DNA of 64,000 nt from Herbiconiux sp. (GCF_023264855.1 NZ_JAHFUW010000013.1:30564-94563), one strand, 5' to 3'. Shown: positions 32,943 through 42,291, counted from the stretch's first letter. Notes: generated by a model from the letters alone, not told the origin. A program made the numbers and translations.

Positions 32943-34157
32943 ATGGCTACACATGTCGACACCCTGATCGTGGGCGCAGGTGGGATCGGCTCGGCGGCGG
33001 CGTGGCACCTCGCCCGGCGGGACGCCGAGGTGCTGCTCGTGGAACAGAACGCGGCCCCGGCGACGGCCGCCCCGGCCACGACGGCAGGCCCGGGAACGCC
33101 GGCAGCGGCTCCGGCGCGCGGCAGGCATCCGTTCGCCCTGGTGCACAACGACCCGGTGCGCCTGGCGATGCTGCGCGAGGCCCTGCCGCACTGGCACGAC
33201 CTCGAAGTGGAGACCGGGCGCGGCCTGGTGCACGAAACCGGCGGTGTGCTGCACGGCTTCGTGCCCGACTTCGACGAGCTGACGGAGCGGCTGCCGTTGT
33301 TCGGCATCGACGCGCACCCTCTCGATCCGGGGGCGGCAGAGCGACGCTGGCCGGGCATCCGCTTCGACGGGCGGGTGCTCTTCACCCCCCAGGCCGGCCA
33401 GGTCGACGCCGGTGCGACCATCGAGGGCTTGCGGGAGTCGGCATCCGCTCACGGCGCGACGACACAGATGGGAACCCGCGTCACCCGCCTGCGCGTTCTC
33501 GGCGACGACGAGGTGAGCGCCGACCTCGAGCGGGTCGACGAGCACGGCGAGACGATCGGCGAACCGGAGCAGGTCATCGCCCGCCGCGCGGTCGTGGCCG
33601 TCGGGGCCTGGACGAACAAGCTGCTCGAGCGGATCATCGCGCTGCCCGACATGGCCGCGGTGCGCCGGCAGCGCTCCACCCATGAACGCCTCGACGCGGC
33701 ATCCGGGGCCTGGCCTGTGATCGCCCACCACCCCGATCCGGCGAGCCGACGGTACCGTTCCTGGCAGGGCGCCCTCGAGGCGGTCGAGCACACCGGATCG
33801 GTCGCCCTCACCTGGGCTGCCGCCGGGAAGGCCGTCGATCCGGATGCCGGCCCCTCGCGCGCCGACCCGCGCCAACGCGCCGCCGCCCAGCGCTATGTGC
33901 GCGACTGGCTGCCCGGGGCCGACGCCGGCGCGTTCACCGAGACCCAGACGACGTCGCTCGGCACCGCGGACCGGCAGTTCGTGATCGACCGGATCGGCCC
34001 CGTGGTCGTGGGTGCCGGCCTCTCCGAGCGCGACTTCGCGTTCGTGCCCACGATCGGCCGCATCCTCGCCGACCTCACCGAGTACGACGACGCCCCGCAC
34101 GCTCCCGCCCGCTTCTCGCTCCGGCCCCGCCGCCGCCTCGACGCCATCGCCCGCTGA
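32943..34157 (+). CDS. FAD-dependent amine oxidase-like protein (sarcosine oxidase family)
   Basis: A 404-residue flavoprotein of the DAO/monomeric sarcosine oxidase group. The Rossmann loop VGAGGIGSAAAWHLA is at about residues 10-24, with Glu38-type ribose contact in LLVEQN. A second FAD element (VVAVGAWTNKLLERI) and the C-terminal VIDRIGPVVVGAGLS are present. Two oddities: an Ala/Pro/Thr-rich insertion (about 40-58) where the family has a conserved S-H-G-x-x-R motif, and no cysteine at the usual covalent-FAD position (QTTSLGTADRQFVID). So FAD is probably not covalently bound, and the substrate may differ from sarcosine or N-methyltryptophan. Confidence 0.8.
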   Translation: MATHVDTLIVGAGGIGSAAAWHLARRDAEVLLVEQNAAPATAAPATTAGPGTPAAAPARGRHPFALVHNDPVRLAMLREALPHWHDLEVETGRGLVHETGGVLHGFVPDFDELTERLPLFGIDAHPLDPGAAERRWPGIRFDGRVLFTPQAGQVDAGATIEGLRESASAHGATTQMGTRVTRLRVLGDDEVSADLERVDEHGETIGEPEQVIARRAVVAVGAWTNKLLERIIALPDMAAVRRQRSTHERLDAASGAWPVIAHHPDPASRRYRSWQGALEAVEHTGSVALTWAAAGKAVDPDAGPSRADPRQRAAAQRYVRDWLPGADAGAFTETQTTSLGTADRQFVIDRIGPVVVGAGLSERDFAFVPTIGRILADLTEYDDAPHAPARFSLRPRRRLDAIAR

Positions 34158-34188
34158 GTCAGAAGAAAGGGACGCGGGCGTCAGACGA

Positions 34189-34243
34189 GGTAACACTGGC
34201 GCGGATTCGACGCCCAGGTTACGCAATGGGCCCTCGTGTTACC
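34189..34243. promoter_or_regulatory. GTAAC-type inverted repeats upstream of the ABC importer
   Basis: GGTAACAC (34189-34196) is mirrored by GTGTTACC (34236-34243), with a further GTTAC at 34218-34222. The same GTAAC core is repeated upstream of the flavoprotein gene, which suggests one regulator acting on both units. A TAGCGT at 34275-34280 may be the importer's -10. Confidence 0.4.
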
Positions 34244-34336
34244 GGGCGCTTTCCGGGCTCGCCATCCGTCGTCCTAGCGTGTCCGGCGAGGCACACGGCT
34301 TCATCGCGAACGACGATGGAAAGGACGGTTCTCGGG

Positions 34337-35938
34337 ATGAGAACGAAGAGATGGCTGGGGGTAGGAGCGGCGATTCTCGCGGCGGCAGTGGTGCTGAGCG
34401 GATGCTCGGCACCCGCGGGCGCCGGGGGCACGGATGCCGCTGCGGCCGGCGACGAGACCCCGCAGTACGGCGGCGACCTCGTGGTGGGGCTCTACCTGGA
34501 GCCCCTCGCGCTGGATCCGCACCGGCAGGGCTACTGGGAGACCTACCGGGTCACCCGCAACATCTTCGAGGGGCTGACCCGGGAGGACACCAGCGGCTCC
34601 ACCGATCCCACCGAGATCCAGCCCGCCCTCGCCACCGACTGGTCGGTCAGCGACGACGGCACCACCTGGACCTTCGACCTGCGCGAGGGCGTCACCTTCC
34701 ACGACGGCAGCCCGTTCGACGCCGAGGCGCTCGACAAGAACGTGCGCCGCATCAGCGACCCCACGTACGAGTTCTACGACGAGAACAGCGCCAAGAAGCT
34801 GGCCACCTGGTTCGGCACGCTCACGAGCGGCACCGTGGTCGACGACCACACCTACCAGTTCCAGTTCTCCGCACCCTTCCTCGGGTTCCCGCGTATCCTG
34901 GCGCAGTCGATGAGCACCCTCGCCATCGGCAACCCGGCGGTGTGGGAGCAGTACGGCAACGACGGTTTCGCCGATCACCCCGACGGCACCGGCCCGTACG
35001 AGTTCGTCTCGCGCACCATCGGCGACCGGATCGAGCTCAAGAAGTTCGACGGGTACTGGGGCGACGAGCCGTACCTCGACTCACTGACGTTCCGGATCAT
35101 CCCGAACAACCAGACCCGCCTGGCCTCGCTGCTCTCCGGCGAAGCCGACCTGATCAGCTACGTGCAGCCCGAAGACGTGCAGACCCTCGAAGACCAGGGC
35201 TTCCAGGTTCCCGAGGGCACCGGCTCGTCGCTGCTGTACATCTCGTACAACTTCAAGAACCCGGCCTTCGCCGACGAGAAGGTGCGCCAGGCGCTGATCT
35301 ACGGCCTCGACCGCCAGAAGCTGGCCGACGAGCTCTACAACGGCTACGCCGAACCGCAGTACAGCTTCCAGCCCCCGGGCAACGAGGCGTACGACCCGGA
35401 TGTTCGCGACTTCGAGTACGACCCGGCCAAGGCGATCGACCTGCTGAAGCAGGCCGGCTACGGCGAGGGCGAGCTGAAGTTCACCATCGTCGTCGACGTG
35501 GCCAACCAGAACACGGCCGAGTGGCTGCAGTCGGAGTACAAGCAGATCGGCGTCGACGTCGAGATCGTGAGCCTGGACCGCACCAGCTACATCGCCCGCG
35601 CCTACGGCCCCGAGGAGGGCGACGGCCTGAGCCTGGACGAGTACGGCGGAACCTACGCCGAGTGGCTGTCGCAGGGCTTCACCGGCCTGGCCGGCAAGGG
35701 CCTGAACCCGGCCGACTTCCCCGACATCACCAGCGCCATCCAGGCGGCGGCGACCACGGCCGATCCGGATGCCCGCATCGGCCTGTGGAAGACCGCGGAG
35801 GAGACCCTGCGGAACGACGCGGTCGTCATCCCGACCGTCAACCTCACCCGCTACTACGCGCTCGGCTCCAACGTGCGCGGCTTCGACTGGCCGGCCACGA
35901 ACTGGTACGACCTGTCGAAGGTGTGGCTGGCGAACTGA
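34337..35938 (+). CDS. ABC importer substrate-binding lipoprotein (SBP family 5)
   Basis: A 533-residue peptide/nickel/opine-type solute-binding protein. A type II signal peptide ends in LSGC with Cys23, and the mature chain opens GGDLVVGLYLEPLALDPH, the usual cluster-C start. Typical phrases are DWSVSDDGTTWTFDLREGVTFHDG and GTGPYEFVSRTIGDRI. The ATG at 34337 gives the signal peptide at once. Two permeases and a fused ATPase follow within 20 bases of each other, a complete Dpp/Opp importer. Ligand unknown; the flavoprotein upstream and oxidoreductase downstream hint at an amine or opine rather than a peptide. Confidence 0.92.
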   Translation: MRTKRWLGVGAAILAAAVVLSGCSAPAGAGGTDAAAAGDETPQYGGDLVVGLYLEPLALDPHRQGYWETYRVTRNIFEGLTREDTSGSTDPTEIQPALATDWSVSDDGTTWTFDLREGVTFHDGSPFDAEALDKNVRRISDPTYEFYDENSAKKLATWFGTLTSGTVVDDHTYQFQFSAPFLGFPRILAQSMSTLAIGNPAVWEQYGNDGFADHPDGTGPYEFVSRTIGDRIELKKFDGYWGDEPYLDSLTFRIIPNNQTRLASLLSGEADLISYVQPEDVQTLEDQGFQVPEGTGSSLLYISYNFKNPAFADEKVRQALIYGLDRQKLADELYNGYAEPQYSFQPPGNEAYDPDVRDFEYDPAKAIDLLKQAGYGEGELKFTIVVDVANQNTAEWLQSEYKQIGVDVEIVSLDRTSYIARAYGPEEGDGLSLDEYGGTYAEWLSQGFTGLAGKGLNPADFPDITSAIQAAATTADPDARIGLWKTAEETLRNDAVVIPTVNLTRYYALGSNVRGFDWPATNWYDLSKVWLAN

Positions 35939-35957
35939 CGGCGACAGAGAGAACACC

Positions 35958-36908
35958 ATGGGAACGCTCAAGCACATCGGTTGGAGACTGGCGAACATCC
36001 TGCCCGTGCTCCTGATCGTCTCGGTTCTCACCTTCCTGATCGGGAGGCTGACGCCGGGCGACCCCATCCAGGGGCAGTTCGCTCGAACGTTCTCGCCGGA
36101 GCAGATCGAGGCCATCAGGGACTCCTATGGCCTCAATCTGCCCCTCTGGCAGCAGTACCTGAAGTGGGTCGCCGACCTGTTCGTGGCCGGTGGCGGGAAT
36201 TCGATCGTGCAGGATGCGCCGGTATTCGACGTGCTCTGGCCCAACTTCCTCAACACGATCGTGCTCACCGTGGCCGGCGTGCTGATCTGCGCGGTGGTGG
36301 GCATCACCATCGGCACCATCGCCGGTGCCAACCATCGGCGGGCGGCCGACCGCTTCTCGATGCTCTTCGTGCAAGTGGGGTCGAACCTCTCGGTGTACTG
36401 GTTCGGCCTCATCCTGATCTGGGTCTTCGCTCTGCAGCTGAAGTGGCTGCCGGTGAGCGGGATGCAGTCGCGGAACGGGGGTGGGTTCGGCGACCTGCTG
36501 GCCCACCTCATCCTGCCCGGCATCTCGGCGGCGCTGATCTCGATGCTCGTGCTCGCGCGGTTCACCCGCATCGGCATCGTGCAGGAGTCGCACTCCGACT
36601 ACTACAAGACCTTCCAGTCACAGGGGGCGGGACGCCTGAGCCTGCTCGGCAAGCACGTGGGGCGGAACATCCTGCCGCCCGTGGTGAACATCATCGGCCT
36701 CGAGATCGGCACCCTGCTCACGGGCGTGCTGTTCGTGGAGAGCGTGTTCAACTGGCCCGGGATCGGCACCCAGCTGCTGAACGCCGTGAACGGCAAGGAC
36801 TACCCCCTGATCCAGGGCGGCGTGGTGCTGATCGCGCTCGTCTACCTCGTGGTGAACCTGGTGACCGACATCGCGGTCGACGCCCTGAACCCCCGATTGA
36901 AGAGGTGA
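35958..36908 (+). CDS. ABC importer permease (DppB type)
   Basis: A 316-residue permease with six membrane helices. The opening helix IGWRLANILPVLLIVSVLTF is followed by the DppB-type LTPGDPIQGQFARTFSPEQIEAI segment (of which TPGDPI is diagnostic), and the EAA loop lies near residues 205-225 (SDYYKTFQSQGAGRLSLLGKHV region). The C-terminal FVESVFNWPGIGTQLLNAV is family-typical. It starts 19 bases after the binding-protein gene and pairs with the DppC-type permease four bases downstream. Confidence 0.93.
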   Translation: MGTLKHIGWRLANILPVLLIVSVLTFLIGRLTPGDPIQGQFARTFSPEQIEAIRDSYGLNLPLWQQYLKWVADLFVAGGGNSIVQDAPVFDVLWPNFLNTIVLTVAGVLICAVVGITIGTIAGANHRRAADRFSMLFVQVGSNLSVYWFGLILIWVFALQLKWLPVSGMQSRNGGGFGDLLAHLILPGISAALISMLVLARFTRIGIVQESHSDYYKTFQSQGAGRLSLLGKHVGRNILPPVVNIIGLEIGTLLTGVLFVESVFNWPGIGTQLLNAVNGKDYPLIQGGVVLIALVYLVVNLVTDIAVDALNPRLKR

Positions 36909-36912
36909 CCGG

Positions 36913-37845
36913 ATGTCCGTTCTGCAGAGACCGGCCGGCGAGGCGGTCGCGGCGCTCACCGGGCCGGGGCGCGACCCGGGACCGAGCGGCTCGCGCCGCC
37001 GACGCGGCCCACGCTCCCGCGCCCGCGTCAACGCCCAGGTCGTGATCGCGCTCGCGATCATCGCCGTGTTCGTGCTGCTGGCCGTGTTCGCGCCGCTGAT
37101 CGCGCCCTACGATCCGGTCGCCGGCGACGCCTCCCAGAAGTACCTGCCCGTCGGCTCCCCCGGGTTCCTGCTCGGCACCGACGAGCAGGGACGCGACATC
37201 CTGAGCCGGCTGATCTGGGGCGGCCGCACCTCGATGCTCGTCTCGCTGATCGCCGTGGTGGCCTCCACCCTGGTCGGGAGCGCTCTGGCGCTGACCGCCG
37301 GGTTCGCGAACGACCGCGTGGCCGGCCTGATCATGCGCTCGATCGACGTGATGTTCGCCTTTCCGGTGATCATCGCCGCGCTCGCCTTCGCGATCATCCT
37401 CGGGCCGGGGCTGCTGGTGGTGGTGCTCGCCATCGTCTTCGTGGCGACGCCCTACGTGACCCGGATCGTGTTCGTCGAGGTGAAACGGCACCGGGGGCGG
37501 GAGTACGTCGAGGCCGCGGTCTCGCTCGGTGCGGGCTTCTGGTCGATCCTGTTCCGCGAGGTGCTGCCGAACGTGGCCGGGCAGATCGTGGTCTACGCCA
37601 CGGGACTGGTGGGCGCGATGATCGTGTTCTCGTCGAGCATCAGTGCGCTCGGCATCGGCGTGCAGCCGCCCGCGGCCGACTGGGGACGGATGATCTCGGA
37701 GGGCGCGAAGGTCATCATCTCCGGCAACGTGACCGTGGCCTTGCTGCCCGGACTCGTGGTGCTCGTGGTGGCACTCGCCTTCAACTGGCTGGGAGACGGG
37801 CTGAACGACGTGTTCGACCCGCACAAGAGGAGGTCGCGGTCGTGA
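36913..37845 (+). CDS. ABC importer permease (DppC type)
   Basis: A 310-residue permease with an Arg-rich cytoplasmic N-terminus of about 35 residues and six membrane helices. LAPLIAPYDPVAGD and FLLGTDEQGRDILSRLIWGGRTS about residues 56-103 are hallmarks of DppC/OppC; the EAA loop is near REYVEAAVSLGAGFWSILFR. The stop overlaps the ATPase GTG by four bases. It forms the membrane channel with the DppB-type subunit. Confidence 0.93.
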   Translation: MSVLQRPAGEAVAALTGPGRDPGPSGSRRRRGPRSRARVNAQVVIALAIIAVFVLLAVFAPLIAPYDPVAGDASQKYLPVGSPGFLLGTDEQGRDILSRLIWGGRTSMLVSLIAVVASTLVGSALALTAGFANDRVAGLIMRSIDVMFAFPVIIAALAFAIILGPGLLVVVLAIVFVATPYVTRIVFVEVKRHRGREYVEAAVSLGAGFWSILFREVLPNVAGQIVVYATGLVGAMIVFSSSISALGIGVQPPAADWGRMISEGAKVIISGNVTVALLPGLVVLVVALAFNWLGDGLNDVFDPHKRRSRS

Positions 37846-39605
37846 CGGATCTGGACATCGCGCCCCGGCGCGAAGAATCGCGGGCGCTCCCGGTGCCGGC
37901 CCTGGAGGTCACCGATCTCGTCGTCGAGTTCGGCAGCGGCGAGAGCGCGACGCGGGTCGTCGACGGCATCGGCTTCTCGATCGCACCCGGCGAGTCGTTC
38001 GCGCTGGTCGGCGAATCCGGATCGGGCAAGAGCATCACCGCCGCCTCGATCCTCGGCCTGCTCCCGGATGACGCGCGCATCGCGGGCGGGTCGATCCGGC
38101 TGGGCGGCGACGAGCTGGTGGGCCTGGGCTCGAACGCGCTGCGGAGTTACCGCGGCGCTCGCGTGGGAATGGTCTTCCAGAACCCGCTGGCGTCGCTGGA
38201 TCCGTCGTTCAAGGTCGGCAACCAGCTGCGGGAGATCATCGGCATCCACCGCCCCGGCACCCGGCGTGCGCAGCAGGAGCAGATCGCCGCCGAGTGGCTC
38301 GGGCATGTGGGCATCGCGGATGCGCCCCGGGTTCTGGCCGCGTATCCGCACGAACTGAGCGGGGGCATGCGGCAGCGCGTGATGATCGCGATCGCCAGCC
38401 TCTCGCAGCCCGCGCTGCTGATCGCCGACGAGCCGACGACGGCGCTGGACGCGGTCATCCAGAAGCAGATCCTCGACCTGTTGCGGAGCGTGATCGCCGA
38501 GACCGGCAGCTCGCTGCTGATCATCACGCACGACTTCGGGGTGGTGTCGTACGTGGCCGACCGGGTGGCCGTGATGAAGCAGGGGCGGCTCGTCGAGCAG
38601 GGACCGCGGTCGTCGGTGTTGTCGGCGCCGCACGATGCGTACACGCGCACGCTGATCGACGCCGTGCCGGAGATCGGTACGCGCTTCGCGCTCGAGCGCG
38701 CCGGGCAGCCACGGCGGCTGGGGGTTCGGCCAGGTCTGGCCGCGGCGCCAGGAACGCAGCCCGTCTCCGCAGAAGGGCACCGTCCGGCCGCCGCCCCCAT
38801 CCTCACCGCCGAGCGCGTGCGCAAGGAGTTCGTGGTGGGCGGTATCGGCACGGGGCAGTCGAAGCGCTCGTTCCTGGCGGTCGACGAGGTCTCGCTCGAG
38901 ATCCGCCGGGGCGAGGTGTTCGGGCTGATCGGGGAGAGCGGATCGGGCAAGTCGACCTTCGCGCGGCTGGCCGGCGGCCTGCTGCCGGTGAGCTCGGGCA
39001 CGGTCGACTTCGGCGGGGCGCCGCTCTCGACCCTCACGGGCCGGGCGCTGCGGGCAGTGCGCCCCCGGTTCCAGTACGTGTTCCAGGATGCGACGAGCTC
39101 GCTGAACCCCCGGGTCACGGTCGGCGAGCAGATCGTGCGCCCCGTGGTGCGTTTCGGCAAGGCACGCTCGGTGCGCGAGGGCCGGGCACGGGCATCCGAG
39201 GTGCTGGATCTGGTCGGTCTGCCGGCCGCGTATTTCGATCGCTACCCGCACGAGCTCTCGGGCGGTCAGCGTCAGCGCATCGGCATCGCGCGGGCGCTCG
39301 CGCTCGAACCGGAGCTGCTCATCCTCGACGAACCGACCTCGGCACTGGATGTGTCGACGCAGGCGACCATCCTGAACCTGCTGCTCGATCTGCGCGAACG
39401 GCTCGACCTCACGTACCTGTTCATCGGCCACAACCTGGCCGTGATCGAGTTCGTCTGCGACCGGATCGGCGTGCTGGAGGCGGGTCGTCTGGTCGACGTC
39501 TTCCACGCCACCGACCTCTTCTCCCCCGACCGAAGCCCGGTCACCCGGGCACTGCTGGGGGCGATCCTCCCGATAGCACTGGACGGGGGCGGCCAGGCTC
39601 CGTAG
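37842..39605 (+). CDS. Fused dual ABC ATPase (DppD-DppF type)
   Basis: A 587-residue protein with two complete ATPase domains in one chain. Domain 1 (about 20-275): Walker A GESGSGKS at 58-65, signature LSGGMRQRVM, Walker B LLIADEPTTALD. Domain 2 (about 325-575): Walker A GESGSGKS about 364-371, signature LSGGQRQRIG, Walker B LLILDEPTSALD. The linker about 285-322 is Pro/Ala-rich. In E. coli the two are separate DppD and DppF; the fusion is frequent in actinobacteria. It powers the importer encoded just upstream. Confidence 0.94.
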   Translation: MTDLDIAPRREESRALPVPALEVTDLVVEFGSGESATRVVDGIGFSIAPGESFALVGESGSGKSITAASILGLLPDDARIAGGSIRLGGDELVGLGSNALRSYRGARVGMVFQNPLASLDPSFKVGNQLREIIGIHRPGTRRAQQEQIAAEWLGHVGIADAPRVLAAYPHELSGGMRQRVMIAIASLSQPALLIADEPTTALDAVIQKQILDLLRSVIAETGSSLLIITHDFGVVSYVADRVAVMKQGRLVEQGPRSSVLSAPHDAYTRTLIDAVPEIGTRFALERAGQPRRLGVRPGLAAAPGTQPVSAEGHRPAAAPILTAERVRKEFVVGGIGTGQSKRSFLAVDEVSLEIRRGEVFGLIGESGSGKSTFARLAGGLLPVSSGTVDFGGAPLSTLTGRALRAVRPRFQYVFQDATSSLNPRVTVGEQIVRPVVRFGKARSVREGRARASEVLDLVGLPAAYFDRYPHELSGGQRQRIGIARALALEPELLILDEPTSALDVSTQATILNLLLDLRERLDLTYLFIGHNLAVIEFVCDRIGVLEAGRLVDVFHATDLFSPDRSPVTRALLGAILPIALDGGGQAP

Positions 39606-39629
39606 CCTGAGGGCAGGATCGAGGTGGTC

Positions 39630-40616
39630 ATGGTGAAGAAGCCAAGTGAAACCAGCGTCATCGAGTACAACGAGGTCGGCGACTCGGAGGTGCTGCACCG
39701 TCGCACGCGCCCCCTGCGACCGCCGCTGCCGGGCGAGGTCACCGTCGAGGTGATCGTCAGCGGCATCAGCCACATCGACGGCTTCATCCGCAGTGGCCGC
39801 GAGGACGACTGGGCGGATGAGCCGTTTCCGCGCCGGTCGGGCAGCGACTTCGCCGGCATCGTGGTCGACACGACGGATGCGCGCTTTCCGCGTGGCTCCG
39901 AGGTGGTCGGGCACGTGCGGTCCGGTGCCCACTCGACGTACCTCACGGTTCCCGCGACCGCGCTCGTGCGGAAGCCCAAGGGTGTCACGTGGGAGACCGC
40001 CGGCGGGCTGTACCTCGCCGGTGTGACGGCGCTGGACACGCTCGACGAGTTGCACGTCGGTGCGGGCGACACCATCGTGGTCTCGGCCGCCGCCGGAGCC
40101 GTCGGCAGCATCGAGGTGCAGTTGGCCAAGCACCGCGGGGCCACGGTGATCGGCACCTGTGGCGACCGCAACTTCGACTACCTGCGTCAACTCGGCATCG
40201 TGCCGGTGAAGTACGGGCCGGGGATCGCGGACCGCATCCGCGCGGCGGCGCCGCAGGGGGTGACCGCGTTCATCGACAACTTCGGGCAGGACGGTCACGA
40301 ACTCGCCCGGGAGCTGGGCGTGCCGAGCGAGCGGTACCGCTCGAGCACCGATCGCCGCGAGCTCGAGCTCAAGCTGCTCCGCGACGATCCGGAGACGATC
40401 GCGCACGGAACCCGTCAGCTCGAGACCCTCGTCGACCTGGCCGACAAGCGCGCCTTCAGTCTCCTGATCTCGGGCCTGTACCCCTTCGGCGACGTGGGTC
40501 TGGCCTACGCCGACCTCGACAAGCTGCACTCGCGCGGCAAAGTCGTTCTGGTGACGCATCCGGTCTCGACCTACCGCTACCTGAAGGCCCGGGACGTCGC
40601 CGACGCCCGCGACTGA
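39630..40616 (+). CDS. Zinc-free MDR oxidoreductase (quinone reductase-like)
   Basis: A 328-residue medium-chain dehydrogenase/reductase. The GroES-like domain includes RRSGSDFAGIVVDT, and the Rossmann motif VVSAAAGAVGSIEVQLA is about residues 150-166. Zinc-binding cysteines are absent. Unusually for the family, the region after about 225 carries a long charged helix (SSTDRRELELKLLRDDPETI in part) before the C-terminal strand. The ATG at 39630 has GAGG six bases upstream. It begins 24 bases after the importer ATPase and probably shares its transcript, although a TAGCCT sits on the ATPase stop codon. Substrate unknown. Confidence 0.8.
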   Translation: MVKKPSETSVIEYNEVGDSEVLHRRTRPLRPPLPGEVTVEVIVSGISHIDGFIRSGREDDWADEPFPRRSGSDFAGIVVDTTDARFPRGSEVVGHVRSGAHSTYLTVPATALVRKPKGVTWETAGGLYLAGVTALDTLDELHVGAGDTIVVSAAAGAVGSIEVQLAKHRGATVIGTCGDRNFDYLRQLGIVPVKYGPGIADRIRAAAPQGVTAFIDNFGQDGHELARELGVPSERYRSSTDRRELELKLLRDDPETIAHGTRQLETLVDLADKRAFSLLISGLYPFGDVGLAYADLDKLHSRGKVVLVTHPVSTYRYLKARDVADARD

Positions 40617-40629
40617 TCCGAACCAGGTG

Positions 40630-40645
40630 CGCCGCTAACGCGGCG
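40630..40645. terminator. Small hairpin between convergent genes
   Basis: CGCCGC (40630-40635) and GCGGCG (40640-40645) close a TAAC loop between the oxidoreductase and the HNH protein genes. Weak and without T tract. Confidence 0.35.
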
Positions 40646-40666
40646 TGCCGGAGGGGGATGAGACGG

Positions 40667-42049
40667 TCAGAAGGGTGGTTCGTCGGGCAGCACGTAGTTG
40701 TCGCCGACGGGTTTGAAGGTGGGTCGTTTCGGTGGTGGTTCAGAGCCCGGGCTCGGTGATGGTTCGAGGCGTGGGCTTGGTGGTCGTTCGGGCCAGGGTG
40801 GGTGTGCCGGGCTGGCGGGCTCGGTGATGTGAACCCGGCCGATCGGGGACGTCCACCGCAATTCCCGCCCGGGGAGTGCTTCGACGGTCCAGTCGGATTC
40901 GTGCTTCAAGTGGTGATGCTTCGAGCACAGGCTCGCGAGGTTGGCGTGGGAGGTTTCACCGCCGTGGGCCCAGGCGTGGACGTGGTCGAGTTCACACCGT
41001 TGCGCACGGCGTCGGCAGCCGGGGAACCGGCAGGTCTCGTCTTCGATCGTGAGTGCGAGCCGCAGATCGGCCGGAACCCGGTAGCTCTCCCGCCCGACCG
41101 GCAGCTTCTGCCCGGTGATCGGGTCGGTCAGCCAGCGGCACACGCTGGGCGCGTTCGCGGTCAGTCGGCGGGCCGTAACCGAGTCGATCGGACCATACCC
41201 GTGCAGCTCAGCCGGTTCCTCGGTGTGGCCGAGGAGAGACAGAACGGGCACCGTCACGATGACCTGCGGGCGGACACGCGCCCCCACCTGGCCGATGTCA
41301 CCCTCCGGGTCGAGAAACATCGCGATGGCCGCGTCACAGCGAAGCTGCGCATGCGTGCGGGACTCACCCTCGCCGCGTTGGACACGGGCGATCTGGTCGA
41401 GCTTGTCATCGATCGCGATCGCCTCCGCGGCCGGCAGCAGCACGCTCAGCTGCGCCATCCCGTCCGCCGCGGGATCCACCCACACACCCCGACGCTCCAA
41501 CGCTTCCACGTGTCGCTTACGGGGCGTCTCCGGGTGGACCCGTTCCCGGTAGATGCGGGCGCGCTGGGTGAACTGCGCCACCGTCAACCGTCCCGCCACC
41601 GGCAACAGCGCCGCCTCGAACTCCCCGTGCGCCTCCACCGGAATGGTCGAGCACTGCGCGACCATCACATGCGCATGCCGACCCGTGATCTCCCCAGCCT
41701 GCAAAGCAGCCAACGTCAACGGCAACGAGGTGACGAGGGTCTCCGCATCCGTCACCATGCTGCCCACCGTGCACTCCGGCACCCGCAGCGTCGTACCGAC
41801 CTCGGCGACCAGAAGTCGCTTTTCTTCCTCCGTGCGCGCGAACCCGCACACCGCCGACTCCTCCGCGTCGAGCCCCAACATCATCCCCCTGGCACGCCGC
41901 GACAACCGCGCCACCACCACACTCTCGTCCCCCTCCAACGCCGACTTCCGACGCCGAATGTCTTCCAGCAGATAGAGGTCATCGTCGAACGCTTCACGCG
42001 CCACGAATCGCCGCCGGGTGCCGGCATCCGATTCAATGACCTCTATCAT
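40667..42049 (-). CDS. DUF222/13E12-family HNH endonuclease-like protein
   Basis: A 460-residue member of the DUF222 (REP13E12) family, present in many copies in actinobacterial genomes. The N-terminal helical DUF222 domain occupies about residues 20-300. The C-terminal HNH motif shows a zinc pair CRFPGC, the ELDHVHAW core, the Asn of HANLASLC and the KHHHLKH end. The last 60 residues are Pro/Ser-rich and repetitive. HNH geometry implies metal-dependent DNA cleavage, but a biological role is not established for the family. It stands alone between two unrelated plus-strand operons, consistent with a mobile or recently inserted gene. Confidence 0.88.
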   Translation of the reverse strand: MIEVIESDAGTRRRFVAREAFDDDLYLLEDIRRRKSALEGDESVVVARLSRRARGMMLGLDAEESAVCGFARTEEEKRLLVAEVGTTLRVPECTVGSMVTDAETLVTSLPLTLAALQAGEITGRHAHVMVAQCSTIPVEAHGEFEAALLPVAGRLTVAQFTQRARIYRERVHPETPRKRHVEALERRGVWVDPAADGMAQLSVLLPAAEAIAIDDKLDQIARVQRGEGESRTHAQLRCDAAIAMFLDPEGDIGQVGARVRPQVIVTVPVLSLLGHTEEPAELHGYGPIDSVTARRLTANAPSVCRWLTDPITGQKLPVGRESYRVPADLRLALTIEDETCRFPGCRRRAQRCELDHVHAWAHGGETSHANLASLCSKHHHLKHESDWTVEALPGRELRWTSPIGRVHITEPASPAHPPWPERPPSPRLEPSPSPGSEPPPKRPTFKPVGDNYVLPDEPPF

Positions 42050-42291
42050 GAGATTAATTCAATCAGCGACCACCGACATTGGGCCCCGAAAGCGGACAGG
42101 GCTGCCGCGCACACCCAGCCACACCCATCGAAGGCAAGCGCGAAGCGCGCGGCAGCCCCATCGACAGCGCGCGACGGGGTGGACTCAGGTCTATTGCCGC
42201 ACGGCGGGCCGGCCGCCACCCTGGAGCTTGGGGCGCGATCCACCGTGCCCGAGCCGGCCCGCCGGCACCGTCGCAGCGGAACGAGGGAACG

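Noticed and set aside
37593..40559. A 988-codon open frame on the minus strand
   Set aside because: It is antisense to the DppC-type permease, the fused ABC ATPase and an oxidoreductase, all with clear motifs. Its translation is His/Arg/Asp/Val-rich without any domain, typical of the reverse strand of GC-rich genes.
40667..42049. Insertion sequence or group I/II intron carrying the HNH protein
   Set aside because: No inverted terminal repeats, target duplication or intron fold could be seen. DUF222 HNH proteins are usually free-standing genes.
42050..42291. Hidden gene or RNA in the 242-base gap before the beta-lactamase-like operon
   Set aside because: The frames here show no ribosome-binding site with a credible protein, and no strong hairpin or promoter was evident; only the ribosome-binding site of the next gene is supported.
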